The notes under the pieces: model-generated
The model's database searches: none
The model's input: the letters and a program-made list of their open reading frames with translations, nothing else
Told to the model about the DNA's origin: nothing
Translations under genes and position numbers: made by a program
Part shown: one piece after another, positions 26,285 to 34,567 of the stretch
Position numbering within the stretch: the stretch's first letter is position 1
How the letters are laid out: the number at the start of each line of letters is the position of its first letter
From: JBCDHN01 sp965224535
Lineage (GTDB): Bacteria; Verrucomicrobiota; Verrucomicrobiia; Verrucomicrobiales; DEV007
NCBI GenBank assembly: GCA_965224535.1
Contig: CBDCZR010000046.1
Location: 12,249 to 76,248, forward strand
Direction: 5' to 3'
Length of the DNA: 64,000 bases

Positions 26285-27226
26285 TTAACCGCCGAGCAAC
26301 ACCCCCAAATGCGCGGTCACCGCTGAAACCAGCCCTTCCAGGTTGTAGCCGCCTTCCAGGATCGAAACGAGCCGGTTTTCCGCGGTTTCTTCCACCAAAC
26401 CCAGCATCAGCCGGGTCAATTCCGCGAAATCGTCGTCTTGGAGCCGGAAATGCCCGAGCGGATCGCCGAGCCGAGAGTCGAAACCGGCCGAAATCAGCAC
26501 CAAATCCGGCTGAAACTCGCGCATGGCCCGCAAGAAGCCGTCGCGAAATGCGGGCGCGATTTTCTCCATTCCCGTGCCGGCGGGAAAGGGCGCGTTGAGA
26601 ATCGTGCCTTCGCCCAAACCGTCGCCGCGCTCGCTTCCAGCGCCCGTGCCGGGATACCAAGGGTGCTGATGGGTGCTGAAGTAAAACACCGTGGGATCTG
26701 TCCAGAAAATGTCTTGCGTGCCGTTGCCGTGATGCACGTCCCAATCCACGATGGCCACGCGTTCCAGCCCGTGCTTTTTTTGCGCGTAACGGGCCCCGAC
26801 GGCCACGTGATTGAAGACGCAGAAGCCCATCCCGCGATTTGCGGTGGCATGATGGCCGGGGGGACGCATGGCGCAAAACGCGTTGTCCAGCTCGCCCTCA
26901 ACCACGGCGTCGATCGCGTTCATCACACCCCCGGCGGCGGCTTTAGCCACCTCCAGCGATGCGGGACACACAATGGTGTCGCCGGTGCTCAACATCCGGT
27001 TGCCGGCCTGAATTTCGCGCCGGGCCAGGGCCACGTAGCCGGCGTCGTGGGCCAATTCCAGTTCCTCGTCGGCGGCGGCGCGGATTTTCACGGGCTGGGT
27101 CTTTTCCACCAATCCGGCTTCCTCCAGGGCCGCTTTCACCCACTCCACACGGCGAGGCGATTCCGGATGCCCCAGACCGGTGTCGTGCGTTTGGAAGATG
27201 GGGTCGGTTAGCAGTCCGGTGGCCAT
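26285..27226 (-). CDS. Histone-deacetylase-family amidohydrolase (AcuC/HdaH-like)
   Basis: Zinc-dependent deacetylase fold. Visible active-site elements: RPPGHHAT (catalytic His pair), VDWDVHHGNGTQ (metal-binding Asp and His), a second metal Asp in SAGFDSRLGDPLG, and the C-terminal EGGYNLEGL glycine motif. The 313-residue length is normal. ATG 27226 is chosen over an upstream TTG at 27244. Bacterial members remove acetyl groups from acetyl-CoA synthetase or polyamines; the substrate here is unknown. Confidence 0.92.
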   Translation of the reverse strand: MATGLLTDPIFQTHDTGLGHPESPRRVEWVKAALEEAGLVEKTQPVKIRAAADEELELAHDAGYVALARREIQAGNRMLSTGDTIVCPASLEVAKAAAGGVMNAIDAVVEGELDNAFCAMRPPGHHATANRGMGFCVFNHVAVGARYAQKKHGLERVAIVDWDVHHGNGTQDIFWTDPTVFYFSTHQHPWYPGTGAGSERGDGLGEGTILNAPFPAGTGMEKIAPAFRDGFLRAMREFQPDLVLISAGFDSRLGDPLGHFRLQDDDFAELTRLMLGLVEETAENRLVSILEGGYNLEGLVSAVTAHLGVLLGG

Positions 27227-27361
27227 GACCTGCGACCCTAGCAAACATCACAACGCCTGGCAAATCCTGACATGCATCCATCGTCCGTCGTCCGTCCGTT
27301 AGGTCCGCGTGCGAGAGGCGACGGCTCCGCGCCGATGGCCAAACCCTGGTTCCTCCGCCGC

Positions 27362-28006
27362 CTACAAGATCCCGTGCTTGCGAAAAACCTCCGCGACCGG
27401 AACGCCGGCGCGCAATTCATCGCGAACGGTGTTTTCGCCGGAAATCTTCTCCGCGGCGCGCTTCAGCGCTTCATCCGCCCCTTCTTGGGGCACGATGACC
27501 ACGCCATCCAGGTCGCCGAGAATCAAATCACCGTTTTTCGTGCTGACGCCGTCAATTTCGATCGGTTCGCCAATTTCGATGACGTCGATCCGGCCGAGGC
27601 TGTCTGCCGGAGACGCGCCTATGCCAAAAACCGGGAAATCGAGCTGATTCAGCGCCCAAAGATCGCGGGTGCAGGTGCTCATGACGATCCCGCTCAAGCC
27701 CTTGGCCAGACACGCGGTGGAGAGCAACTCGCCCCACAGCGCGCTTTGCCGGTTGTGCCCGGCGTCTACCACAAACACGTCGCCGGGTTGCATCGTGTCG
27801 ATGGCGGCCATTTCCAGTTTGTAAGGATCGGCCGGCACGGAATCCACGGGAATGGCTTGGCCGGTAAAAACGCGGCCGCAGATCTTGTTGGCCGGCGTCA
27901 ACGCCCGAATATCGGCGCTGAGGGTCTGGGCTCGCAGCCCCATCGTGTCGAGCACGTCGGCGACGACGCCGGAGTAGAGAGTTTCAAGGGTAGTGATGGC
28001 ATCCAT
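27362..28006 (-). CDS. RraA-like / 4-hydroxy-4-methyl-2-oxoglutarate aldolase family protein
   Basis: 214-residue member of the RraA-like fold. The signature GELLSTACLAKGLSGIVMST and CTRDLWALNQLDFPVFGIG segments contain the G-x-x-x-A-x-x-x-G-x-x-G and R-D residues used for metal-dependent aldol cleavage or decarboxylation. The ILGDLDGVVIVPQ strand is also typical. Family members range from true aldolases to RNase E inhibitors, so the reaction is uncertain. It lies 87 nt downstream of the class II aldolase gene on the same strand. Confidence 0.87.
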   Translation of the reverse strand: MDAITTLETLYSGVVADVLDTMGLRAQTLSADIRALTPANKICGRVFTGQAIPVDSVPADPYKLEMAAIDTMQPGDVFVVDAGHNRQSALWGELLSTACLAKGLSGIVMSTCTRDLWALNQLDFPVFGIGASPADSLGRIDVIEIGEPIEIDGVSTKNGDLILGDLDGVVIVPQEGADEALKRAAEKISGENTVRDELRAGVPVAEVFRKHGIL

Positions 28007-28093
28007 GGCGAAAAGTCTCGAAACCCCACGTTTCGCCAGTTGATTGGGCCGGTAAAGCCGGAAATTTCCCCTTCGGCCGGGTTGGAGGCGAAT

Positions 28094-29125
28094 TTACGAG
28101 GCGAAAATGCTCTTGCCGGTGGAAAGCAGGTCATCGCAGGCCACTCCTACGCGATCGGCCATTCCCGCTTCAGCCAGCTTGAGGTAGGTGCGGGGATCGT
28201 AGGCTTTTTTCTGGCCCACCTCCCCGTCGATTTTCAGCACTCCCTCGATGTTTTTGCAAACGTGGGACACGATCGGCCGCGTGAACGCGTACTGGGTGTC
28301 GGTATCTACATTCATCTTGACGACGCCGTATTCGAGCGTTTCGCGGATTTCGTCCAGCGAGCTGCCCGAGCCGCCGTGGAAAACGAGGTCGAACTCCGCG
28401 TCCTGGCCGTACTTGGAGGTCACGGCTTCCTGGCCGAGTTTGAGGATTTCCGGCTTCAATTTCACCGCACCCGGCTTGTAGGAGCCGTGCACGTTGCCAA
28501 AGGTGGCCGCGAACGTAAAACGCCCGATGGAGTGGAGGGCCTCGTAGACCTTCAGCATTTCTTCCGGCGTGGTGTAGAGCTTTTCCGCGGGGGTGTCGTG
28601 AGATCCGGCGGCCCCGTCTTCCTCCCCGCCAACCACACCGGCCTCCACTTCCAAAATGATGTCGTTTTCGGCGCAAAGTTGCAGGTATTCCTTGGAAATG
28701 GCCATGTTTTTATCCAGCGACAGTTCCGATGCATCGAGCATGTGATTTTGGAAAAGGTTGTTTTTCCCAGCCTTGCGGCGCTCGGCCGTGGCTTCGATCA
28801 GCGGCTTGAGGAAGTCTGGCGCCACTTTGGGACGGCAATGGTCGGTGTTGAGCGCGATCAGCACGTCGTACTGCTCGGCCAACGCGTGCGCCGCCTCGGC
28901 CAGCACGATGGTGCCCGCGGTGGAGTTGCCGTTGTTGAGGCCGGAGGCGAATTCACCCGCACCAGTGGAAAATTGGATGATACCGTCAGACTTTTTGTCG
29001 GAAAATCCCTTCATCGCGGCGTTTAGGGTGGTGATGCTGGAGCAATTGATGGCCGGATAGGCATAGCCACCTTGCTGAGCGGCATCCAACATGTCCGCGA
29101 ACTGTTTTGGCGTTGCGATAGGCAT
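28094..29125 (-). CDS. fba: Class II fructose-bisphosphate aldolase
   Basis: Zinc-dependent glycolytic/gluconeogenic aldolase of the longer (class IIA, yeast/E. coli FbaA-like) type, 343 residues. Zn and substrate signatures: ALNTDHCRPK, ILEVEAGVVGGEEDG, TFGNVHGSYKPG, FHGGSGSS and KMNVDTDTQYA. ATG 29125 is taken as start; the 31 residues further upstream in frame are not family-like. An RraA-like gene follows. Confidence 0.96.
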   Translation of the reverse strand: MPIATPKQFADMLDAAQQGGYAYPAINCSSITTLNAAMKGFSDKKSDGIIQFSTGAGEFASGLNNGNSTAGTIVLAEAAHALAEQYDVLIALNTDHCRPKVAPDFLKPLIEATAERRKAGKNNLFQNHMLDASELSLDKNMAISKEYLQLCAENDIILEVEAGVVGGEEDGAAGSHDTPAEKLYTTPEEMLKVYEALHSIGRFTFAATFGNVHGSYKPGAVKLKPEILKLGQEAVTSKYGQDAEFDLVFHGGSGSSLDEIRETLEYGVVKMNVDTDTQYAFTRPIVSHVCKNIEGVLKIDGEVGQKKAYDPRTYLKLAEAGMADRVGVACDDLLSTGKSIFAS

Positions 29126-29325
29126 ATCGCGCGAGTGTAACCACCTAAGCCTGGGCGTCAAGCTCAGGGGTCGGGCAAGTCGGGCAAGATTTTGCGCCCT
29201 GCCAATGGTCCCGGTCAAGTTTTCGAGCCGCCGATTGAGGGTAGTTGGGCGAAACTCTGAATTTCCGGGAACAAAAATATTGATTTATCGCGACAATTAG
29301 AAATACTTAACCAATCCTAACCTGT

Positions 29326-29334
29326 CCCCCCCCC
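29326..29334. repeat. C9 homopolymer upstream of an MshEN-like gene
   Basis: Nine consecutive cytosines sit 14 nt before the ATG at 29349, in a leader otherwise rich in A and T. Such a tract could change spacing by slippage or could be miscounted in assembly. Confidence 0.9.
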
Positions 29335-29348
29335 TCCCATTACGCCGA

Positions 29349-29813
29349 ATGAATCACATGCTCCTCATCACCGCACAACGTTGCGGTCTGAATGATAGCT
29401 CAAAAATGGCCCAGCTCGTGCGTTCCGCCAAAATCTCCAACCGCCCGGTTGTTGACGTTTTTTTGGAATCCGGCGAACTCAACGAGCACTCCTTCCTCTA
29501 CCAGCTATCCCAAAACCTGATGCTGCCGTGGTGGGAGCCGAAACCGGGCTGGAGTTGGCCGCGGGAACTGGCTGAGTTGATCGGCAAAGAGGAGGCGGAG
29601 CGCTGGCAGGTGGTTCCTTTCGAGCGGGAAATGTTTCGAAATCCGGCCTCCCAGGAGATTCACGTGGCCTCTTATCAGCCGCTGGACGATTTGGTGGTGC
29701 AGAATCTGACGCGTTCGCGGCTTTCAACGCGCATTCGGCTCCATCTCAGCACCCGAGAGTTGGTTCAGTCCGGGTTGAAGGCGATTTATGAGGTGGACGG
29801 GTTGGCGGCGTAG
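29349..29813 (+). CDS. Stand-alone MshEN/GspE N-terminal-like domain protein
   Basis: 154 residues resembling the N-terminal regulatory domain of PilB/GspE-type ATPases: a first part (MAQLVRSAKISNRPVVDVFLESGELNEHSF, LSQNLMLPWW) and a second (ELIGKEEAERWQVVPFERE, HVASYQPLDDLVVQNL, IRLHLSTRELVQSGLKAIYE). No ATPase domain follows. In some families this domain binds cyclic di-GMP. A lone copy may act as a regulator of pilus or secretion motors; pilT lies 5 kb away. This is inference from resemblance. Confidence 0.65.
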   Translation: MNHMLLITAQRCGLNDSSKMAQLVRSAKISNRPVVDVFLESGELNEHSFLYQLSQNLMLPWWEPKPGWSWPRELAELIGKEEAERWQVVPFEREMFRNPASQEIHVASYQPLDDLVVQNLTRSRLSTRIRLHLSTRELVQSGLKAIYEVDGLAA

Positions 29814-29860
29814 CTTAGTCCCCCACCCTACCACCTTCCCCCGAATCTCCCAAAAAAGAT

Positions 29861-29917
29861 CGACCGGGTCGCTCTCAAAGTCCCCGGAACTGAACCTTTG
29901 AGAGCGGGTCCCGGCCG
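29861..29917. other. Strong hairpin in a 380-bp gene-free interval
   Basis: The interval 29814-30196 holds no gene. Inside it, GCTCTCAAAG at 29871-29880 pairs perfectly with CTTTGAGAGC at 29896-29905, and flanking GACCGGGT/CCCGGCC extend the stem. No T-tract follows, so a regulatory or structured-RNA role or a protein-binding palindrome is as likely as termination. Confidence 0.6.
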
Positions 29918-30196
29918 ATGGTCCCCCTTGTGAACCGATTCCTAGGAATGCGGTCAAGCTGTAGTTGTTTGTGACAAATTGTTGGAGTTCGGCGTCTCGC
30001 CTACCCGGAGGAAGGAGCGGTCGTATCGGTTGAGAATCGGGCTTAGGGGCGACATTTGGAGGGATTAGCGTCGAACGGATACATAATAACCATAATTTCC
30101 ATAACTACAAGCTTTTTCCCTCCGCGGTCGCCTTTTGCGGGCCCGAGCCTGCTATTTTCATGCTGAATCAGCGCGAATTTGCCCACAATTCCCAGC

Positions 30197-31103
30197 TCAC
30201 TTTGCCTGTTTGGGCGTGCGATTGAGCAAAAACCGAGCCAAAACAGTTTCGTAGTTTTCCTCGATATTGGTGCGGTGATAGTCCACCGCGGCATCGTTGA
30301 CGATTGCCATGACCGCCTCGAAATATTGGGCCAGCGCCTTCCGATATTGCGGGCCGATGATGTCCGGATCGACCAACATCGGCGAGCCGCCCTCCAAATC
30401 CACGAATCGGGTTGGGCGCTCGAAATCGAAGTCGATTTCGTGAAGCTCCAGGAGGTGGAAAACGGCGGTGTCGTGCTTTCGGAAACGAAGGTGCTGGATG
30501 GCGTCTTTCAGCTCCTCAGGTTCCACGAACAGGTCGGAGAGGACGACGATCAGCGCGCGTTGCTGAATTTTTTCCGCGGCCTCGTGCAAGGCGGCGATGA
30601 GCCCGGTCTCGCCCTTGGCTTTCATACCGCCCAATTCATCCAAAATCACGCGAAGGTGGGCTGCCGAGCGTTTGGGCGGAATTTCGTGGGTGAATTCTTC
30701 GCTGGCGCAGTAAAGGCCCACGGCGTCCCCTTGCCGGGCGGCGAGAAAGGCCAGCGTGCCGGCAATGTGGCGGGCGTAATCGAGCTTGGAGTTGTCTCGG
30801 GGCCCGTATTTCATGGAGCCGCTGGTATCGACGATCAGGCACATCCGCAGGTTGATGTCTGCCTCAAATTCTTTGATGTAGAAGCGGTCGCTGCGGCCCC
30901 AGGCCTCGCCAATCCAGCCGCCGGGTGTCGTCACCGGGCACGTATTTGCGGTATTCGGCAAATTCCAGGCTGGAACCGCGAATGGGGCTGCGATGCCGGC
31001 CGGAAACGTTGCCGAGCATCGGTTGGCGGGCAAAAAGCGGCAGCCCGGCAAGTCGCGAAAGGACTTTGGGGTTGAGAAAGTCGTGTTTGGCGTGGGCAGT
31101 CAC
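30197..31103 (-). pseudogene. DUF58 / vWA-like protein, frameshifted once
   Basis: The N-terminal part (31103 to about 30905) encodes the DUF58 lead-in: FLNPKVLSRLAGLPLFARQP and GSSLEFAEYRKYVPGDDTRR, then LDWR. The remainder, in another frame, continues AWGRSDRFYIKEFEADINLR with a vWA-like DTSGSM motif and a C-terminal domain. The two join precisely if one C of 30904-30905 is removed. Start to stop is 3n+1 nt. DUF58 proteins usually work with MoxR ATPases in assembling membrane or periplasmic complexes; no moxR is adjacent here. It is either a recent pseudogene or a base-calling error. Confidence 0.8.
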
Positions 31104-31112
31104 GTTTTTTGC

Positions 31113-32057
31113 TTACTTGCTCCAGTCTAACATGCGCAAAATCGGCGCTTCGGCGCGTTGGCGCAGTTTTTCGTCCATCTCGATGGCGGGCTTGAGATCG
31201 CGCAGGCAGTTGTGGAGCTTTTCCAGGGTGTTCAGCTTCATGTAGCGGCAATCGCTGCAGGCGCAATTCGCCGTGGGGCCAGGGATGAAATTCTTGTCCG
31301 GGCACTCTTTTTTGAGCCGGTGGATGATCCCGCTCTCGGTCACGATGATGATGTCCTTGGAATCGGTGTTTTTGCAAAAATGGACCATTTTTTCCGTGGA
31401 ACACACCTCATCCGCCAACAGCCGCACCGCCATGGTGCACTCCGGGTGGGCCACGACCGGCGCATCGGGATGCTCCTCTTTAATTTTGGCAATGCTGTCG
31501 CGAGTAAACTCCACGTGCACGTAGCAAGCGCCGCGCCACATGTCCATTTTGCGGCCGCTTTGGGCCTGAACCCAGGCGCCCAGGTTTTCGTCCGGCACGA
31601 AGAGGATGTTGCGATCCTCAGGAACGTTTTCCACGATTTGCACGGCATTTCCGCTGGTGCAGATGACGTCGCTCAGCGCCTTAACCGCGGCGCTGCTGTT
31701 GATGTAGCTGATGACGTAGTAATTCTTCTTGGCTTGCTCGAAGAGAAACTTCTGCAACGCCGGAGCCGGGCAGCTTTGTTCCAAGCTGCAACCGGCGTCT
31801 TTATCCGGCAAAACCACGGTTTTTTGCGGGTTAATGATCTTGGCCGTCTCCGCCATGAAATGCACGCCGCAGAACGCGATGACCTCCTGACCCGCCTTTT
31901 TCGCCTCAAACGCCAAACCCAGCGAATCGCCGACGTAATCCGCTAAATCCTGGATTTCCGGGATTTGGTAGTTGTGGGCGAGAATGATGGCATCGCGCTT
32001 TTTTTTCAGATCCAGGATCTCTTCGCGAAGATCGACGCCTGCGGTGGGTGAGTACAT
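31113..32057 (-). CDS. nadA: Quinolinate synthase A
   Basis: 4Fe-4S enzyme that condenses iminoaspartate with dihydroxyacetone phosphate in de novo NAD synthesis. 314 residues. Recognisable: AIILAHNYQIPEIQDLADYVGDS, CGVHFMAETAKIINPQK, YINSSAAVKALSDVICTSGNA, HPEC, and the C-terminal CxC-x2-C motif NCACSDCRYMKLNTLEK. It is followed on the same strand, 9 nt on, by the DUF58 gene. No nadB or nadC is in the window. Confidence 0.96.
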   Translation of the reverse strand: MYSPTAGVDLREEILDLKKKRDAIILAHNYQIPEIQDLADYVGDSLGLAFEAKKAGQEVIAFCGVHFMAETAKIINPQKTVVLPDKDAGCSLEQSCPAPALQKFLFEQAKKNYYVISYINSSAAVKALSDVICTSGNAVQIVENVPEDRNILFVPDENLGAWVQAQSGRKMDMWRGACYVHVEFTRDSIAKIKEEHPDAPVVAHPECTMAVRLLADEVCSTEKMVHFCKNTDSKDIIIVTESGIIHRLKKECPDKNFIPGPTANCACSDCRYMKLNTLEKLHNCLRDLKPAIEMDEKLRQRAEAPILRMLDWSK

Positions 32058-32080
32058 GGCGCCACCGTAGCACGAAAACC

Positions 32081-32136
32081 GAAACTCGAAACTCGAAGTC
32101 CGAAACTCGAAATTCGAAATTCGAAATTCGAAACTC
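32081..32136. repeat. GAAACTC microrepeat array upstream of nadA
   Basis: About eight GAAACTC/GAAATTC heptamers begin 24 nt upstream of the nadA ATG, with the IS110 element on the other side. The orientation relative to the gene is opposite to that at ilvN and maf. Confidence 0.8.
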
Positions 32137-32231
32137 CTGCCTTAGTCAGTGCCTCTATCCTGAAGCTTCGACATGTTTGCGCAGAATTTGGTGCATCCGT
32201 CAGGACTTCCAAATAACAACCTTGGCAAGGC

Positions 32232-33681
32232 TTATGCCGCAACGAGTTGATATCCAAGGTTTTCGGCCTGTTTTTCGAGGTTCTTGATTCGGCGTTTCAG
32301 CACCGCCTCCGGAACCTTACTCACCACCTCCTCTTCGTAGCTGCGTTGGGTGGTGATCAGCGCATAGATGATTCGGGCCATCTTGTGCGCGGTTGCCGAG
32401 ATCCCTTCGGCTTTGCCCAGCTTCGCCTTCATTCGCCGGCAGAAGTTGCCCAGTGCGTTGTCGCTGCGCCACAGCGTCATCGCGCACATCCGAAGTTGAT
32501 CGGAGATGCGGCTCTTGATCCGCCGTGTTTTGGCCCGGCCTAACGGTTTGCTGCCCGAAATCCGGTTGTCCGGACAGAGCCCCAGCCACGAAGTGAAGTG
32601 CTGGCTACTGCTGAAGCGCTCCCGAAACGCATCGCCTCCCCCAATCTCACAGATCAGCGTGCTGAGCAATCCGCTGGAGACTCCGGGGATGAGGCTCAAG
32701 TCGGTCCCGTAAATGCGCGCGGCTTCGCCCCGGATGTCGAAGCATGGCTCGTGCTTGGTGGCTTGTTTGCGCGCGCTCACGCTCCCGGCTACGGGCAGAC
32801 TCGCCGGGCTTGAAGGCGCCGAGTCCGAATCTGCGTTCTGCAACGCGTAACAACGGCCTTCGGGCTTGGGTTCTTCGCGCTTTTGGTAGGCCGCCATCAA
32901 TTGGGAGAGCTCCTGTTCGATCGCTTCGATTTGCTCGTGAAGCTGCTTCCAGCGCTGATAGGCCAGCTGGAGGGATAGAACGTATTCCTGGCGAAAGTTG
33001 CCGTCCAAGGCCTTGATCACGGTTTGTTTCGGCGTCTTGCAACGTCCGTCGCGCAGGCTCTCCAGGTAAACCGGATCGCGCTGGCCGGCGATGATCGCTT
33101 CGATGATGCGCCGCCCGCTGACTCCGTCAATGTCGCTGATCACGTGGTGCAGTTGCACGTTCATCTCGGTCAACACTTTTTGCATGTGCAAGATGGCCTG
33201 GCATCCGCCGCGAATCAGCTCCTGGCGCTGGCGGTGCAAAAAGCGCATGCCGAGCACTTCTTGGTCCGGGACGAAGGATTTGCGCAGCAACCCCGCGGTA
33301 TGCAGGCGCTGGATCCATTGCGCGTCCTGGACGTCGCTCTTGCGCCCGGGGACTGATTTGAGGTGGCGGGCGTTGACGACGAAGCATTCGATGCCGTTTT
33401 CCTCGAGCACTTGGTAGAGGGTGACCCAGTAGTTGCCCGTGCTTTCCATGGCCACGGTGGTAATGGAGCATTGCTTGAGCCATTGCACTGCTTCGCGCAG
33501 GTCTTCGTTGAAGGTACCGAAGGTGCGAACTGGTTCGGGGTCGCGATCTGCGGGCACTGCCAGGACGATTTCTTCAGCGCCGACGTCGATGCCGGCGGCG
33601 TCCGGGATTGCACACTTGGTTGAGAAGCGTTTTTTGGGTTTTGGTCTTTTTGGTCTTTTTCTTTTGCGATTTCTTGGCCAT
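32232..33681 (-). pseudogene. IS110-type DEDD transposase, frameshifted near the start
   Basis: RuvC-like DEDD N-terminal domain (GIDVGAEEIVLAV, VAMESTGNYW, KSDVQDAQWIQRL) and C-terminal transposase_20-type domain (LSLIPGVSSGLLSTLICEIGG, FTSWLGLCPDNRISGSK, with the catalytic serine expected here). The natural ATG at 33681 opens a lysine-rich leader (MAKKSQKKKTKKTKTQK) and reaches NQVCNP. The domain then continues as DAAGIDVG only if one C of 33602-33603 is removed; otherwise that frame ends in an arginine run. ATG to stop is 3n+1 nt. The frame extending upstream without that correction would need an improbable start at 33752. The element is thus inactive, or the base is an error. Confidence 0.8.
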
Positions 33682-33707
33682 GTTGAATTTCGTTTGAACT
33701 GAAAATC

Positions 33708-33880
33708 GCAGTGCGAGCGGACCGGCTTTTCGAACAAATAGCAGACTTCCAAACGGGATAGCGCAAAGCTGCAAAGCCCTGCGCTTCACCAGGAACCAGC
33801 CCGCGAAAAGTCGGGACCATGCTTAAAAACGGGTACGTAATCACCAAAGTAACGACGGCCTTGGTTTCCGCTCGCACTGC
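33708..33880 (-). ncRNA. Candidate bridge RNA of the IS110 element
   Basis: A perfect 14-bp inverted repeat (33708-33721 with 33867-33880, GCAGTGCGAGCGGA) encloses about 145 nt. On the minus strand that interval contains further short stems: AGCGCA with TGCGCT, and CCCG with CGGG. It lies directly 5' of the transposase start. In IS110 elements a structured non-coding end encodes the RNA that specifies donor and target. Assignment is by position and foldability only; loops matching the element ends were not identified. Confidence 0.35.
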
Positions 33881-33998
33881 ATCCCGCCATGTTGGGGGAG
33901 CGTCAGTCCGCCTGCCAAGTTATTTCCGCGTCAGCGTCACCTGTGATTCTTTTGCTTAAAACTTGAAACTTAACGCTTAAAACTCCGGCTTGGCCGGT

Positions 33999-34520
33999 TT
34001 AGGTCGGTTGCTCGCCGCGCGCCATGACCACTTTGCCCGTGCGCACGGTCTCGATCACTTGGTAAGCGCTCAGTAGCCTCACCGCGGCGTCGACTTTGGG
34101 CGTATCGCCGTTGATCATCGCGATGATCGAGCTTTCGGTCAAATCGATGGTCTTGCCGCCAAAATGATCGATGATTTGGAGCAATTCCGTCCTCTCGGCG
34201 GGATTTGCGAGCACTTTGACGAGAACCAACTCCTTGGCCACGGCTTCCTTGGAGGTGTGCTCGTAGCAGTGGATCACATCGACCAGTTTGTTGACCTGCT
34301 TGATGATTTGGTCGAGCACCGCGGGATCGCCGCTAACGCCGATGGTCATCCGCGAAAACCGCTCGTCCCGGCCTTGGGAGACGACCAGCGAGTCGATGTT
34401 GTAGGCGCGGCGCGAGAAAGTGAGGGCGATGCGCGCCAAAACGCCGGGCTGGTTGTTCACGTAGACGCTCAGCGTGTGGGTGCTGCCGGCGGGGGGCCTG
34501 TTTTCGGGCAAATCGGACAT
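33999..34520 (-). CDS. ilvN: Acetolactate synthase small (regulatory) subunit
   Basis: ACT-domain regulatory subunit that gives valine feedback control to acetolactate synthase. 173 residues from ATG 34520. The ACT domain reads THTLSVYVNNQPGVLARIALTF with SRRAYNIDSLVV, then the C-terminal domain ELVLVKVLANPAERTELLQI, FGGKTIDLTESSIIAMINGD and KVDAAVRLLSAYQVIETVRTGKVVMAR. It lies 47 nt downstream of ilvB; a GAAACTC array occupies that gap. Start selection matters because the in-frame extension upstream merely translates the repeat. Confidence 0.95.
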   Translation of the reverse strand: MSDLPENRPPAGSTHTLSVYVNNQPGVLARIALTFSRRAYNIDSLVVSQGRDERFSRMTIGVSGDPAVLDQIIKQVNKLVDVIHCYEHTSKEAVAKELVLVKVLANPAERTELLQIIDHFGGKTIDLTESSIIAMINGDTPKVDAAVRLLSAYQVIETVRTGKVVMARGEQPT

Positions 34521-34529
34521 AAAAGCAAA

Positions 34530-34566
34530 AATTTCGAGTTTCGGATTTCGGATTTCGAGTTTCAAG
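34530..34566. repeat. GAAACTC microrepeat between ilvB and ilvN
   Basis: On the gene strand it reads GAAACTC-GAAATCC-GAAATCC-GAAACTC, ending about 10 nt before the ilvN ATG. It overlaps the space where the ribosome-binding site would be. Confidence 0.8.
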
Positions 34567-34567
34567 A

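Larger units (their letters stand above)
32137..33998 (-). mobile_element. IS110-family insertion sequence (boundaries approximate)
   Basis: The interval between the GAAACTC array and ilvN holds a DEDD transposase gene with non-coding flanks of roughly 95 nt (3' side) and 320 nt (5' side). IS110 elements lack conventional terminal inverted repeats, so exact ends cannot be read. The long 5' non-coding side, with strong secondary structure, is the expected place for the guide (bridge) RNA of this family. Confidence 0.7.

Noticed and set aside
27272..29026. 584-codon plus-strand ORF
   Set aside because: It is antisense to the RraA-like and aldolase genes, which have clear family motifs; GC-rich codon bias creates long antisense frames.
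32204..33753. Direct repeat GACTTCCAAA at 32204-32213 and 33744-33753 as IS ends
   Set aside because: A 10-mer match inside the element's 5' leader is not at a plausible end and can arise by chance.
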